Shown: positions 11,273 through 22,595, counted from the first letter of the stretch. The stretch: 64,000 bases of DNA from Gammaproteobacteria bacterium (GCA_028293765.1 JAQGOG010000008.1:1-64000), one strand, 5' to 3'. Numbers and translations are program-made. Notes: generated by a model from the letters alone, not told the origin.

Positions 11273-11286
11273 ATATAGACAGGCAC

Positions 11287-11309
11287 GCGGGCGGCCCAGG
11301 GCCGCCCGC
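11287..11309 (+). terminator. GC-rich hairpin after Do-like protease
   Basis: A perfect 10-bp stem (GCGGGCGGCC with GGCCGCCCGC) closes a 3-nt loop, 14 bases after the protease stop and 97 bases before leuS. No T-tract follows, so it may act as an mRNA-stabilising hairpin or a weak terminator rather than a classical one. Confidence 0.5.
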
Positions 11310-11405
11310 TTCCGGCTCGGGCGTGGCGAAGGCGGCGGCGCGCGGCCCACTCGTGTATCCTCTCCCGTCCCCCGCCAACCACCTGAGATTCCTGCTCTTT
11401 TTCCA

Positions 11406-14027
<2,622 letters not shown>

Positions 14028-14042
14028 AGGCGCAGCGTCCGA

Positions 14043-14609
14043 ATGAAAATTGAGAGCCCGGCGAGATTTTCGAAGGTGCGCCTTACCCCAGGGTGCGAAG
14101 ATGAGCCCGTGGCGGGACGGGTCCGCGCTGGGCTTGCGGGTATGGTACTGGCCGCTGCCGTTGCGTTGCTGAGCGCTTGCGGCTTCCATCTGCAAGGCCA
14201 CACGCCTCTGCCTGACTCGATCAAGACACCCTTCGTACAGGCGTCGGATGTGCAGAGCGAGTTCGTACAGAGTCTGCAGAGGGCGCTGCTGACTTCCGGG
14301 GCGCATCCGGTGAAGCAGAAGGATAAGGCTTCCGCGGTCGTAAGCATCATCAAGGACGTAGTGGTGCGCCGGACGCTGTCCGTCTCGGCCGCGAACCAGC
14401 CGGACGAGTACGAGCTCACGTACACCGTGCGTTTCTCTGTGACGGCAGGGGACAAGGAGCTGCTGCCGCCGCAGGATATCTCCAACGTGCGCAGCTTCAG
14501 TTTCAACGAGCAGCTGCTGCTCGCCAAGGGTCACGAAGAGAGGATCCTGCGACAGGACATGGCGCATGACCTGGCGGATATGGTGATGCGGCGCTTGTCG
14601 AGCCTTTAG
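14043..14609 (+). CDS. lptE: LPS-assembly lipoprotein LptE
   Basis: LptE is the outer-membrane lipoprotein that plugs the LptD barrel and completes the LPS translocon. The lipobox LLSACGFHLQG and the following residues are diagnostic. The 188-residue frame leaves about 45 residues before the cysteine, long for a signal peptide. A GTG around 14109 or the ATG at 14142 might be the real start; I keep the first ATG because AAGGCG precedes it. In related genomes holA follows directly, but here a block of nearly 7 kb intervenes. Confidence 0.92.
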   Translation: MKIESPARFSKVRLTPGCEDEPVAGRVRAGLAGMVLAAAVALLSACGFHLQGHTPLPDSIKTPFVQASDVQSEFVQSLQRALLTSGAHPVKQKDKASAVVSIIKDVVVRRTLSVSAANQPDEYELTYTVRFSVTAGDKELLPPQDISNVRSFSFNEQLLLAKGHEERILRQDMAHDLADMVMRRLSSL

Positions 14610-14658
14610 TAGCGCGCTCTGTCAGGCGCAGCCGCGGCGCTCCAGTCACGGATACCCT

Positions 14659-15141
14659 ATGTTGCTGTTGAGTTCGGTCGATAGACTTGCCGTGGCGTTG
14701 CTGTTGAATCGCTACGGCATGGAGCTGTCGCTGGTTGCGCATCAGGAGGTCATTCCGGGGTCTTACTGGGGTGAGAGCGAGGCGGGCCTCAAGGCGGATC
14801 GGCTTTATGCGCGGCTGGATACGCCGGTTCATTCTGTGCTCCACGAGGCGTGCCACTACATCTGCATGGCGCCCGAGCGCCGGGCGGGACTCGATCGGGA
14901 TGCCGGCGGGGATGATCTCGAGGAGTCGGCGGTGTGCTATCTGCAGGTGCTGCTTGCGGATGAGCTGCCCGGCGTGGGGCGGAAGCGCCTGTGGTCGGAT
15001 ATGGATGAGTGGGGTTACAGCTTCAGGCTCGGTAGCACGCGTGCGTGGTTCGAGGAAGATGCAAACGATGCCCGGCACTGGCTTCGCGATCACGGGGTGA
15101 TCGACGCCGGCGATCGTCCGACGGGGCTGGCTAGAGCCTGA
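14659..15141 (+). CDS. Conserved hypothetical protein with HExxH motif
   Basis: I do not recognise a named family. The 160-residue protein contains HEACH at about residues 62-66 in a hydrophobic context (SVLHEACHYICM), and acidic residues about 20 positions later (DDLEESAVCYL). That is the arrangement of a zinc-metallopeptidase helix plus glutamate ligand. It has no signal peptide or membrane helix. The frame has neighbour-like codon use. It follows lptE by 49 bases. A peptidase activity is an inference from the motif alone. Confidence 0.7.
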   Translation: MLLLSSVDRLAVALLLNRYGMELSLVAHQEVIPGSYWGESEAGLKADRLYARLDTPVHSVLHEACHYICMAPERRAGLDRDAGGDDLEESAVCYLQVLLADELPGVGRKRLWSDMDEWGYSFRLGSTRAWFEEDANDARHWLRDHGVIDAGDRPTGLARA

Positions 15142-15214
15142 TAGGCGACACCCCTGCCCGTCGCCGCTTACGAAAGCTGCGTTAGACTCCAGCGGTAACG
15201 GTGAGCTCACAAAG

Positions 15215-16648
15215 ATGAATCTGCCGGAATCCATCGATCGCATCGCACGCGAGCCTGTCGACGGCGTCGACCTGCCGCGCTGGGCACCTTTCATCTGGCT
15301 CGTGTATCTGGCGTTTCTATTCATGCCGCTGGTCGCGCCCGGGCGCAGCGCGCACTGGCTGGTGCCGACGCTGCTCACGCTCCCTGTGTTTCTGCTGTTG
15401 TACTATCGTGTGCAGCTCGCGTTCCGCGCGTTCTGGGTCGGAAAGCGCGCCCAGGCCGGACTGTCGGAAACGTTGGGCATGGCATTGCTCGGGTATGCGC
15501 TGCTGCCCATAAATTACGCGAGCAACACCTATCTGATCTATGCCGCGGCTCTGATCCCTTTATCGCTCCCGGGTCTGGTGCGCCCATTGTTGTTGGTTGC
15601 GACGTTGCTCGCCTTGTATGCGGGCGAGTTGGCGCTGCTCGGCTTGCCCACGGCCTTGTTCTCTACCTCACTGGCCGCGTTTGCCAGCGCCGTCGCTAAC
15701 ATCATGCTGGCCGAAAATAGACGCAAGAACGTGGCGCTCAGGTTGTCGCATGATGAAATCCGCCGGCTTGCAATGGTGGCGGAGCGAGAGCGTATCGGTC
15801 GCGACTTGCATGACCTGCTGGGGCATACGCTGTCTCTGATAGCAATCAAGAGCGAGCTGGCTGGCAAGCTGCTGGATCGTGACCGCGACGCCGCAGCGCG
15901 CGAGGTCGAGGACGTTACACAGATTGCGCGCGAGGCGTTGAAGCAGGTGCGAACCGCCGTGACCGGGATCCGTTACGTCGCTCTGGAAACGGAGTTGGCG
16001 TCCGCCGGGGCGTTGCTGGAATCCTCGGGAGTCGCGCTAAGCTACGAGCGTACTGAGGCTGCGTTGCCTGCGAATCTCGAAACGGCGGTGGCGATGATTG
16101 TGCGCGAGGCCGTTACCAATATCCATCGGCACGCCGGAGCGAGGCGAGCCAGGATCGAAGTCACGACGAGTAGGGAGAGTGTCGGGACGGAGATTGCCAC
16201 GGGCCGAGGGGCGGCGGCGCGAGAGCATGCGGTGCGAGCGTCTGCCGCGCGGGAGCGTGCGGTCCGAGGGTCTTCGGCGCGAGAGCCGACGGTGCGAGAG
16301 TCTGACGTGCGAGAGTCTGACGTGCGAGAGCCTGCGATGCGCGGGGACGCGATGCGAGAGACCTTGCTGCTCGTCGTAACCGATGACGGTTGTGGTGGAG
16401 TCGCGGCGCGTGGCAACGGTCTCACCGGCATTGGAGAGCGTGTGCACTCGTTGGGCGGGACGCTCGAGATTGATTCGCCACGCGGCAAGGGCACTACCCT
16501 GCGTGTGCGCTTACCTTGCGTAATGCTCGGCGGGGATGTTTCCGGGGCACTTGCGGGCGCCGCTTCGGCGGGAGCCCGCTCTCGAGTCGCACCAGAGGCA
16601 GCGCTCCCGCCAGCCGAACCTGCCGACCACGGTGTAGCGCATACATGA
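15215..16648 (+). CDS. DesK/NarL-type sensor histidine kinase with internal pentapeptide-repeat insertion
   Basis: The 477-residue kinase has about five or six hydrophobic helices (residues 24-165), a HisKA_3 dimerisation domain with phospho-acceptor H199 in RERIGRDLHDLLGH, and an HATPase_c domain (N box IVREAVTNIHRHAG, G1 box VTDDGCGG, G2 GNGLTGIGERV). The architecture matches DesK, which senses membrane fluidity; the stimulus here is unknown. Between the N and G1 boxes lies a 50-residue run of ten five-residue units (334-383) absent from normal kinases. The stop overlaps the response-regulator start as ATGA. Confidence 0.93.
   Translation: MNLPESIDRIAREPVDGVDLPRWAPFIWLVYLAFLFMPLVAPGRSAHWLVPTLLTLPVFLLLYYRVQLAFRAFWVGKRAQAGLSETLGMALLGYALLPINYASNTYLIYAAALIPLSLPGLVRPLLLVATLLALYAGELALLGLPTALFSTSLAAFASAVANIMLAENRRKNVALRLSHDEIRRLAMVAERERIGRDLHDLLGHTLSLIAIKSELAGKLLDRDRDAAAREVEDVTQIAREALKQVRTAVTGIRYVALETELASAGALLESSGVALSYERTEAALPANLETAVAMIVREAVTNIHRHAGARRARIEVTTSRESVGTEIATGRGAAAREHAVRASAARERAVRGSSAREPTVRESDVRESDVREPAMRGDAMRETLLLVVTDDGCGGVAARGNGLTGIGERVHSLGGTLEIDSPRGKGTTLRVRLPCVMLGGDVSGALAGAASAGARSRVAPEAALPPAEPADHGVAHT
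16214..16363 (+). repeat. Ten 15-bp tandem units coding xVREx/xARExx pentapeptides inside the kinase
   Basis: The run consists of ten in-frame 15-bp units with a consensus near GCGGTGCGAGAGTCT. Two adjacent units (16304-16333) are almost identical, and the outer ones have diverged. The encoded units read AAREH, AVRAS, AARER, AVRGS, SAREP, TVRES, DVRES, DVREP, AMRGD, AMRET. The period of 15 keeps the frame when units are gained or lost. Confidence 0.93.
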
Positions 16649-17247
16649 TTCGCGTGTTGCTTGCCGAGGATCAGGCGATGGTACGCGGCGCTCTGTCCGC
16701 GCTTTTGAATCTCGAAGGGGACATCGAGGTACTCGCGACTTGTGCCGACGGATTGAGCGCATGGAGTGACGCGCAACGTCTGCGCCCGGATGTCATCGTT
16801 TCTGACATCGAAATGCCCGGCCTCACCGGGCTCGAGCTCGCCATGAGGGTGCAGGAGCACGCGCTCCCCTGCAAGCTCGTGATCGTCACGACTTTCGCGC
16901 GGGGCGGTTATTTGCGCCGGGCGCTCGACGCCGGCGTGGCGGGCTATCTGTTGAAAGATGCGCCCGCGGACCAACTTGCCGACGCCGTGCGCAAGGTCCA
17001 TCGCGGCGGCCGTGTCATCGATCCGCAACTCGCCGTCGAAGCCTGGACCGAGTCCGACCCACTCAACGAGCGCGAGCGGCAGGTGTTGCGGCTCGCCGGC
17101 GAGGGTCTGTCGTCCGCCGATATCGCCGCGCAGCTCAGTCTTTCGCACGGTACGGTGCGTAACTACCTGTCCGATGCGATTGGGAAGTTGCACGCCGGCA
17201 ATCGTGTCGAGGCGTACAGGTTGGCGCGGCAGAAGGGCTGGCTGTAA
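16645..17247 (+). CDS. NarL/DesR-family response regulator
   Basis: This is the 200-residue partner of the upstream kinase. The receiver domain has the acidic pocket E8-D9 and phospho-acceptor D54 (VIVSDIEMPG), with T/K signature residues in VTTFARGGYLRRAL and YLLKDAPADQL. A LuxR-type HTH covers about 135-198 (LNERERQVLRLAGEGLSSAD, then HGTVRNYLSDAIGKL). The start at 16645 overlaps the kinase stop by four bases; the frame extends upstream into the kinase without similarity. The closest known type is DesR, a regulator of fatty-acid desaturation. Targets are not visible here. Confidence 0.93.
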   Translation: MIRVLLAEDQAMVRGALSALLNLEGDIEVLATCADGLSAWSDAQRLRPDVIVSDIEMPGLTGLELAMRVQEHALPCKLVIVTTFARGGYLRRALDAGVAGYLLKDAPADQLADAVRKVHRGGRVIDPQLAVEAWTESDPLNERERQVLRLAGEGLSSADIAAQLSLSHGTVRNYLSDAIGKLHAGNRVEAYRLARQKGWL

Positions 17248-17358
17248 GCGAGAGTCGCTGCAACCCTCGAGCCATCGACGCCGGGCTGTTCTTCGTGCTG
17301 CGCGTATTGACCGTCCACTAGCAGCATGCGGTGCGCAAAAAATGTGTCCCGCGATGTT

Positions 17359-18564
17359 TCAGCGGGAGCGGGCGAAGCGGTCCGTGGCGGCGACCAACTC
17401 GTGAAGGTTGCCGGGCTCGAACGCTGAGTGGCCGGCGTCGGGGACGATGCGAAGGTCGGCTTCGGGCCACGCGCGATGCAAGTCCCAGGCGCTCTTGATC
17501 GGGCAGATCACGTCGTAGCGTCCCTGCACGATGACCGCCGGAATCTGGCGGATGCGGCCGACGTCCTCGATGAGTTGGTTCTCCGAACGGAAGAATCCGC
17601 CGTTGACGAAATAGTGGCATTCGATCCGGGCGAATGCCGCGGCATAGGTATCTTCCTGGAACCGGGCGACGTAGTCAGGATTCAGGCGCAGGAAGCTCGT
17701 CGCTCCTTCCCAGATCGCCCACGCCTTGGCGGCACGGGTCAACACTTTCGGGTCGTCGCTCGTGAGTCGCGCGTAATAGGCGCGGATCATGTCGGATCGC
17801 TCGGCTTCCGGGATCGGCTCGATGTAGCGCTCCCAGAGGTCCGGGTAGAGCGCCGCGCAACCGCCGGGGTTCTGATAGAACCATTCGATCTCCCAGCGCC
17901 GTAGCAGAAAGATCCCGCGCAACACGAGCTCAGTAACCCGTTGCGGGTGAGCTTCCGCGTAGGCGAGAGCAAGCGTCGAGCCCCATGAGCCGCCGAAAAC
18001 CAGCCAGCGCTCGATTCCGAGGTGCTCGCGCAGACGCTCGATGTCCGCCACGAGATGTCCCGTCGTGTTGTCAACGAGGCTCGCGTGCGGACGGCTCTTG
18101 CCGCAGCCCCGCTGATCGAAAAGTACGATCCGATAACGCTTCGGGTCGAAGAAGCCCCGCATTTTCGGGTCCGTGCCGCCGCCCGGACCGCCGTGGAGAA
18201 ACACCGCCGCTTTACCGCGCGGATTGCCACTTTCCTCGAAATAGATCTCGTGGACCTCCGACACCCGCAGGAATCCAGTGCGGTACGGCTTTATCGCGGG
18301 ATAAAGCGTACGCAGCCTCTGCGACCGCGCGACGGATCTCTGCTTCGCGCGCAATGGGGCGACGGAGCGCTTCGCTTTAGCGGCGGAAGACTTCGCCCGC
18401 ACCGAGCTGGCGGGGTGACCGGCTTTAGAAGGTGAAGACTTCGCCCGCCCCGTGGTGGGGCGCTTGGCCTCCAGAGGTGAAGTCTTCGCCCGTACCGAGG
18501 TTGGGGGGCGCTTGGATTTCAGGCCGGGCGAGGTCGCACGCCGGGCCAAAGGACGTTTGGTTGC
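17359..18564 (-). CDS. pip: Proline iminopeptidase with repetitive basic N-terminal extension
   Basis: This alpha/beta-hydrolase would release N-terminal proline from peptides. From about residue 88 (LYPAIKPYRTGFLRVSEVHE) it follows the family closely, with the oxyanion motif HGGPGGG, the nucleophile elbow GGSWGS (Ser about 194) and the catalytic His near the end (DAGHSAFEPG). Family members have about 315 residues and this one has 401. The extra 87 N-terminal residues are Lys/Arg/Ser/Pro-rich and contain four imperfect 15-16-residue units starting RAK or RAT (residues 10-72). There is no signal peptide. The ATG at 18564 follows TTGGTTGCC-type sequence; a longer frame upstream looks non-coding. 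Confidence 0.9.
   Translation of the reverse strand, partial: ATKRPLARRATSPGLKSKRPPTSVRAKTSPLEAKRPTTGRAKSSPSKAGHPASSVRAKSSAAKAKRSVAPLRAKQRSVARSQRLRTLYPAIKPYRTGFLRVSEVHEIYFEESGNPRGKAAVFLHGGPGGGTDPKMRGFFDPKRYRIVLFDQRGCGKSRPHASLVDNTTGHLVADIERLREHLGIERWLVFGGSWGSTLALAYAEAHPQRVTELVLRGIFLLRRWEIEWFYQNPGGCAALYPDLWERYIEPIPEAERSDMIRAYYARLTSDDPKVLTRAAKAWAIWEGATSFLRLNPDYVARFQEDTYAAAFARIECHYFVNGGFFRSENQLIEDVGRIRQIPAVIVQGRYDVICPIKSAWDLHRAWPEADLRIVPDAGHSAFEPGNLHELVAATDRFARSR
18349..18537 (-). repeat. Four imperfect 45-48-bp repeats coding the basic extension of the iminopeptidase
   Basis: Units read RATSPGLKSKRPPTSV, RAKTSPLEAKRPTTG, RAKSSPSKAGHPASSV and RAKSSAAKAKRSVAPL, with a shorter RAKQRSVA after them. 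The DNA repeats the phrase for KTTCGCC/GAAGACTTCGCCCG, so the units share an origin by duplication. Confidence 0.8.
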
Positions 18565-18685
18565 CATGGGCGAGATCGTAACTCGGCAGGCATCGAGACG
18601 AAAACTCCACTCGAGCGGGAGATGCGCCGCAGGGCTCAAAGCCCCACGGCGCACACCCGACAGTCGAGGGAATCCAGGCTCGACT

Positions 18686-20959
18686 TCAGAACGGCATCGA
18701 CACCCCGACGAAATACCCACGTCGCGGGCCGTACTGCGGCGCGCCGACGCCTATGCCCGTCCCATTCCGAATCTGGTAGACCGAGTCGAAGGCGTTGAGG
18801 ACGTCGAAGCGAACGGTCAACGCGTCCTTACCCTGGTCGACACCCGCGATATGGAACGCATGGCTCACGCCGAGATTGACCTGTCTATAGTTTGGCAGAT
18901 GCGAGCCGTTCGGTATCGAGGAGCCGTCAGGTAACGTCAGACTGGAGCGGAGGCCCGACCCCACCAACATGTCCGCGCTGAACCGCGTGTCGAGCCAGAG
19001 GTAGGACACACCGCCCGAAGCGGTAAACTGCTGCTCGTGATCGAGATGGATGTAGTGGTTTGCGATGTAAGCCAGATCCTCCGGCGCGAAGTTGAACTGT
19101 GAGCTGACGATGTCCTTGCCGATAGCTCTCTCGACGGCCAGATTGCCGTAGGCCGTGAACGCCCCCACGTTGTAATTGAGGGTGAACTCCGCTCCGTACT
19201 GCTGCCCGTGCGCATAGTTGAACGGGGTGAGGATGATCGGCGCACCGAATTGTCCCTCGTCTATGAGATTGACCGACTGCTTGTAATACGTGTCGACTGC
19301 GGCGGTGAGTCCCGTGATGATCCGCTGCTGCACGCCTATGTCGTAGTAGTTAGCACTTTCCGCCAGCGGCGAATTCGACGGCGCCGTTCCGGCAGCCGCG
19401 GTCGTGTTCGCGAATTTCGAGACAGTGGTCGAACCCACCAGCTCGAAGGGGGGCGGCGAGAAGTAGCGCGAATACCCCGCATGCACGATCGTGCCGTCGA
19501 TCGGCTTCCACACGACATTCAGACGCGGACTCACCTGCTGGCCACTGGAATAGGCCGAGTAGTGATCGAATCGCAGGCCGTAGTTCACCGTCAGCAACGG
19601 CAGCAGCTTCCATTCGTCCTGCAGATAAACGCTCTGCGTCCATTGAGTCTGCTGGCCGTTGTCGATAATCCCGACCGGTACATCGTTGAGCGGAACGCCC
19701 TGGTCGTCGGTCTGCAGGACCTCCGACGTCGTCGCGCTCGTCGCCCGGTCGCGCTGGACATAAAACCCCGCCCGCAGAGTGTGGTTGTCGCTCAGCTCGT
19801 ATGAGCTGTCGGTCTGCAATCCGTAGGCGACGTCACGCTTGTACGCGTATTGCGCGAGGCCGTTATAGAGCAGGTCGCCCAGAGGATCGGGCGTGAAAGT
19901 CAGACTCGAGTAACGCGAGATGAAGGACGTCTGCACATCGAATTTTCCTTCGGAGTGCTGGAAGCTCAAGATCCCGTAGTGGGTGACCTCGGTCTGGTTC
20001 TCGTTGAGGTTCTGGCTGGGGTAATCCGTCTGACCGTCGACGGTCAGGCCGAGCGAGGGCTGCTGGCCGAACTGGTTCGGGATCTGGAATTTGCCGTGCG
20101 AGGTTCCCAGGATGGCGCTCAGGCGGTTGTTCTCATCGAGCAGGTATTCGAAATAGCCGAAGCCGTGATACTGCGTCGTTTTGTCGTGCAGCGGGGTAAT
20201 GGAGCGATCGGGCGACTCGATACCGAGATTGTTGCGCATGAAGTCGCCCGACACGAAGTAGTTCAGGTTACCCACCGAGCCGCCGTGAAAGAAGCTCGGG
20301 CTGAATTCCCCGTGGCTGCCGCCATACAGCGAAACCGAGCCATGCGGGTCGAAGATGCCGCTCTTCGTCGTGAGGTCGATGACCCCGGCGGTCCGCAGAC
20401 CGAACTCCGCGGGCAGCGCGCCGGTGAGGAGGGTCATCGATTGGATCAGATGTGCATCCAGCGCCTGCCCGAAGACGTTGATGCCCTCGGGAAGAATGAC
20501 GCCGTTCAGACGGTACTGCAGGCCGTTGTGCTCACCGCGGACATGCAGCTGTCCGAACGAGTCCTGGGTAACGCTCGGCGCCTGCAGGATCACCTGATTC
20601 AGCAGGGTGTTGTCGCCTCCGGGCGTTGCGGCGATGGCCGCCGCATCGATCGTATACGTCGATGCCCCGGTCTGTGTCTGGATGCCCGCGCGGGCTTCGT
20701 TGAGTCGCTGAGCGCTGACGACGATGCTCGACATGTCGGAGGGCGAACTGCTCATAGCAGAGGCGTCGGTTGCCGAAGCATCGGTGGCCGAAGAGCTCGA
20801 AGCACCGGCCGGGGCAGCGTCAGCGGCCGCCGCGTCAGCCGTCGCGGAGTTGGACGCCCCAGCGCCGTCCGCGGCTTGGGTCAGGGCAGGGTAGGCAGAC
20901 ACGATGGTGGCAATCGTCGCAACAACGACCGAGCCGGTGTTGTTCTTGGATCGAAACAT
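18686..20959 (-). CDS. TonB-dependent outer-membrane receptor
   Basis: This 757-residue receptor imports an unknown ligand across the outer membrane. A signal peptide (VVVATIATIVSAYPALTQAA) is followed by an Ala/Ser/Thr/Asp-rich low-complexity stretch to about residue 80, a plug domain (VRGEHNGLQYRLNGVILPEG, then PAEFGLRTAGVIDLTTKSG) and a long beta-barrel ending in Phe (GYFVGVSMPF). The ATG at 20959 is preceded by AGGAG seven bases upstream, so I discard the 21 extra codons before it. The upstream neighbour is a DUF2946-like small protein, a pairing known around metal receptors, so a metal ligand is a reasonable guess. Confidence 0.93.
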   Translation of the reverse strand: MFRSKNNTGSVVVATIATIVSAYPALTQAADGAGASNSATADAAAADAAPAGASSSSATDASATDASAMSSSPSDMSSIVVSAQRLNEARAGIQTQTGASTYTIDAAAIAATPGGDNTLLNQVILQAPSVTQDSFGQLHVRGEHNGLQYRLNGVILPEGINVFGQALDAHLIQSMTLLTGALPAEFGLRTAGVIDLTTKSGIFDPHGSVSLYGGSHGEFSPSFFHGGSVGNLNYFVSGDFMRNNLGIESPDRSITPLHDKTTQYHGFGYFEYLLDENNRLSAILGTSHGKFQIPNQFGQQPSLGLTVDGQTDYPSQNLNENQTEVTHYGILSFQHSEGKFDVQTSFISRYSSLTFTPDPLGDLLYNGLAQYAYKRDVAYGLQTDSSYELSDNHTLRAGFYVQRDRATSATTSEVLQTDDQGVPLNDVPVGIIDNGQQTQWTQSVYLQDEWKLLPLLTVNYGLRFDHYSAYSSGQQVSPRLNVVWKPIDGTIVHAGYSRYFSPPPFELVGSTTVSKFANTTAAAGTAPSNSPLAESANYYDIGVQQRIITGLTAAVDTYYKQSVNLIDEGQFGAPIILTPFNYAHGQQYGAEFTLNYNVGAFTAYGNLAVERAIGKDIVSSQFNFAPEDLAYIANHYIHLDHEQQFTASGGVSYLWLDTRFSADMLVGSGLRSSLTLPDGSSIPNGSHLPNYRQVNLGVSHAFHIAGVDQGKDALTVRFDVLNAFDSVYQIRNGTGIGVGAPQYGPRRGYFVGVSMPF

Positions 20960-21114
20960 GGAAATCACTCCTGGAGATCGAGCGTGCCGCGGCCAGCGCT
21001 GCCGGCTATGCCGTGCGGACAACGTTCGAAGCGAGCTCGCGAACTTCTTGAGCGCGGCGGCTCATTCCCGCACTCGAAGTGCGCAAGCGAGAGTCGCCGG
21101 GCAGTGCCTGGTGG

Positions 21115-21414
21115 CTAGATCAGTTCGAGGCGGACAGGAGGAGCGCGGGGAAGATGTGTGCCGACTCTGCGGCGTGCGGACCGGATGACTTCGGGCCGCT
21201 CGGGCGCCACGCGTACGGCCAGCACAGGCTTGCCGAGGAGCGCGGCCTGCGCCGGAGATCCGGCAGTGCCGCTGAAGTGCACGCAGAGGTCGCAATGCCC
21301 GTTGTTGTGCCCACGCTGCGTGAAACCGTGCGCCGAATAGGCGCCCAGCCCTACGATGAGCGTGAGGGCCGCGATGAACGCGACCAGGCGATTGCGGCGA
21401 GAACGCGTGCTCAA
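21115..21414 (-). CDS. DUF2946-like small secreted or membrane protein
   Basis: The 99-residue protein has an N-terminal hydrophobic segment (LVAFIAALTLIVGLGAYSAHG), probably a signal peptide, then the motif HCDLCVHFSG, which resembles the H-C-x2-C core of DUF2946 proteins. These are often found with copper-related or TonB receptors. The start is TTG with GAAGGTG 11 bases upstream, and an in-frame stop just above leaves no earlier alternative. The TonB-receptor gene follows on the same strand. Metal handling is inferred. Confidence 0.6.
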   Translation of the reverse strand: MSTRSRRNRLVAFIAALTLIVGLGAYSAHGFTQRGHNNGHCDLCVHFSGTAGSPAQAALLGKPVLAVRVAPERPEVIRSARRRVGTHLPRAPPVRLELI

Positions 21415-21579
21415 GGGAGAAAAACACCTTCAGGTGGACGAACAAGCCTAGCCTGTGGCCGGTCTTCGGGCAACTCGCATGATGCGAAGCCCCAGGATGA
21501 GCGATAATAAAAGCCCCGTAATGAAGGCTCGGCCAGGCATCGCCGCGGCCCCCGATGCGCCGCACTTGACGAACCCGAT

Positions 21580-22593
21580 GTGAAACTCAATCCCGACTCC
21601 CTGACAACTCACCTGGAGCAGCATCTGCTCCCGGCCTACCTCGTATCCGGCGACGAGCCGCTGTTGACCGGTGAGGCCGCCGATGCCGTGCGCGCGCGTG
21701 CGCGTGCCGTTGGATTCTCCGAACGAGAGGTGCATTTTCTCGAGCGCGGCTCCGATTGGGACGATGTGCGCGCGTCGGCGGGCAACATGTCGCTCTTCAG
21801 CTCGCGGCGCGTGGTCGAGATCCGGTTGCCGAGCGGCAAGCCGGGTACGGCGGGCAACAAGGCGTTGGTCGCGCTGCTCGAGCGCAAGGATCCGGACACT
21901 TTGTATCTGATTCTGACGCCGCGCCTGGACCGGGATGCGCAGAGTGCGGATTGGGTACGGGCGGTCGAAGCGCACGGCGCGTGGGTGCAGGTGTGGCCTG
22001 TCGATCTCGACAGGCTGGTGGGTTGGTTGAGGGGCCGTTGCCGGCGCCTGAAACTCGATGCAACGGACGAGGCGCTGGAACTGCTTGCGGAGCGTACCGA
22101 GGGCAACCTGCTCGCGGCTCACCAGGAACTGGAAAAACTAACATTGCTCGCACCGGACGGACGGGTGACCGCGGACACGATTCTGTCGAGCGTCACGGAT
22201 AGCGCGCGCTTCGACGTGTTTCAACTCGGTGAGGCCGTGTTGTCAGGAGACGCAGAACGCGCACTGCGCATGGTTGCCGGGCTGCGGGCCGAGGGGACGG
22301 AAGCCACGCTGGTGCTCTGGGCTCTGACGAAGGCCATGCGTGATCTGTGGAATGCGATGGCAAATCCGGCCGGGGCAAAGCCTCGCACCTGGCAGCGACA
22401 GTCGGGGGCGCTCGACAAGGGTTTGCGCCGTGCCTCGCGGCTCTCCTTTCCGGCTCTCACCGTGCGCGCGGGACGCGCGGACCGCATGGTGAAAGGTCGC
22501 CTGGCGGGAAACGCATGGGATGAGATCGCGCTGCTCGCCGCGGACATCTGCGGACGACCGGCCTTGCCGTTGACCCAAAGCATGCTCAAATAG
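21580..22593 (+). CDS. holA: DNA polymerase III subunit delta
   Basis: HolA opens the sliding clamp as part of the clamp loader. The 337-residue protein follows the family from the N-terminal clamp-binding domain (PAYLVSGDEPLLTGEAADAV) through the lid region to the C-terminal collar (WDEIALLAADICGR). The start is GTG at 21580; no in-frame ATG is available nearby. It usually follows lptE directly; here it is divergent from the DUF2946 gene and so probably has its own promoter in 21415-21579. Confidence 0.95.
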   Translation: MKLNPDSLTTHLEQHLLPAYLVSGDEPLLTGEAADAVRARARAVGFSEREVHFLERGSDWDDVRASAGNMSLFSSRRVVEIRLPSGKPGTAGNKALVALLERKDPDTLYLILTPRLDRDAQSADWVRAVEAHGAWVQVWPVDLDRLVGWLRGRCRRLKLDATDEALELLAERTEGNLLAAHQELEKLTLLAPDGRVTADTILSSVTDSARFDVFQLGEAVLSGDAERALRMVAGLRAEGTEATLVLWALTKAMRDLWNAMANPAGAKPRTWQRQSGALDKGLRRASRLSFPALTVRAGRADRMVKGRLAGNAWDEIALLAADICGRPALPLTQSMLK

Positions 22594-22595
22594 CC

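Noticed and set aside
19850-21118. 422-codon plus-strand ORF opposite the TonB receptor
   Set aside because: Antisense shadow; the receptor on the minus strand has a signal peptide, plug and barrel.
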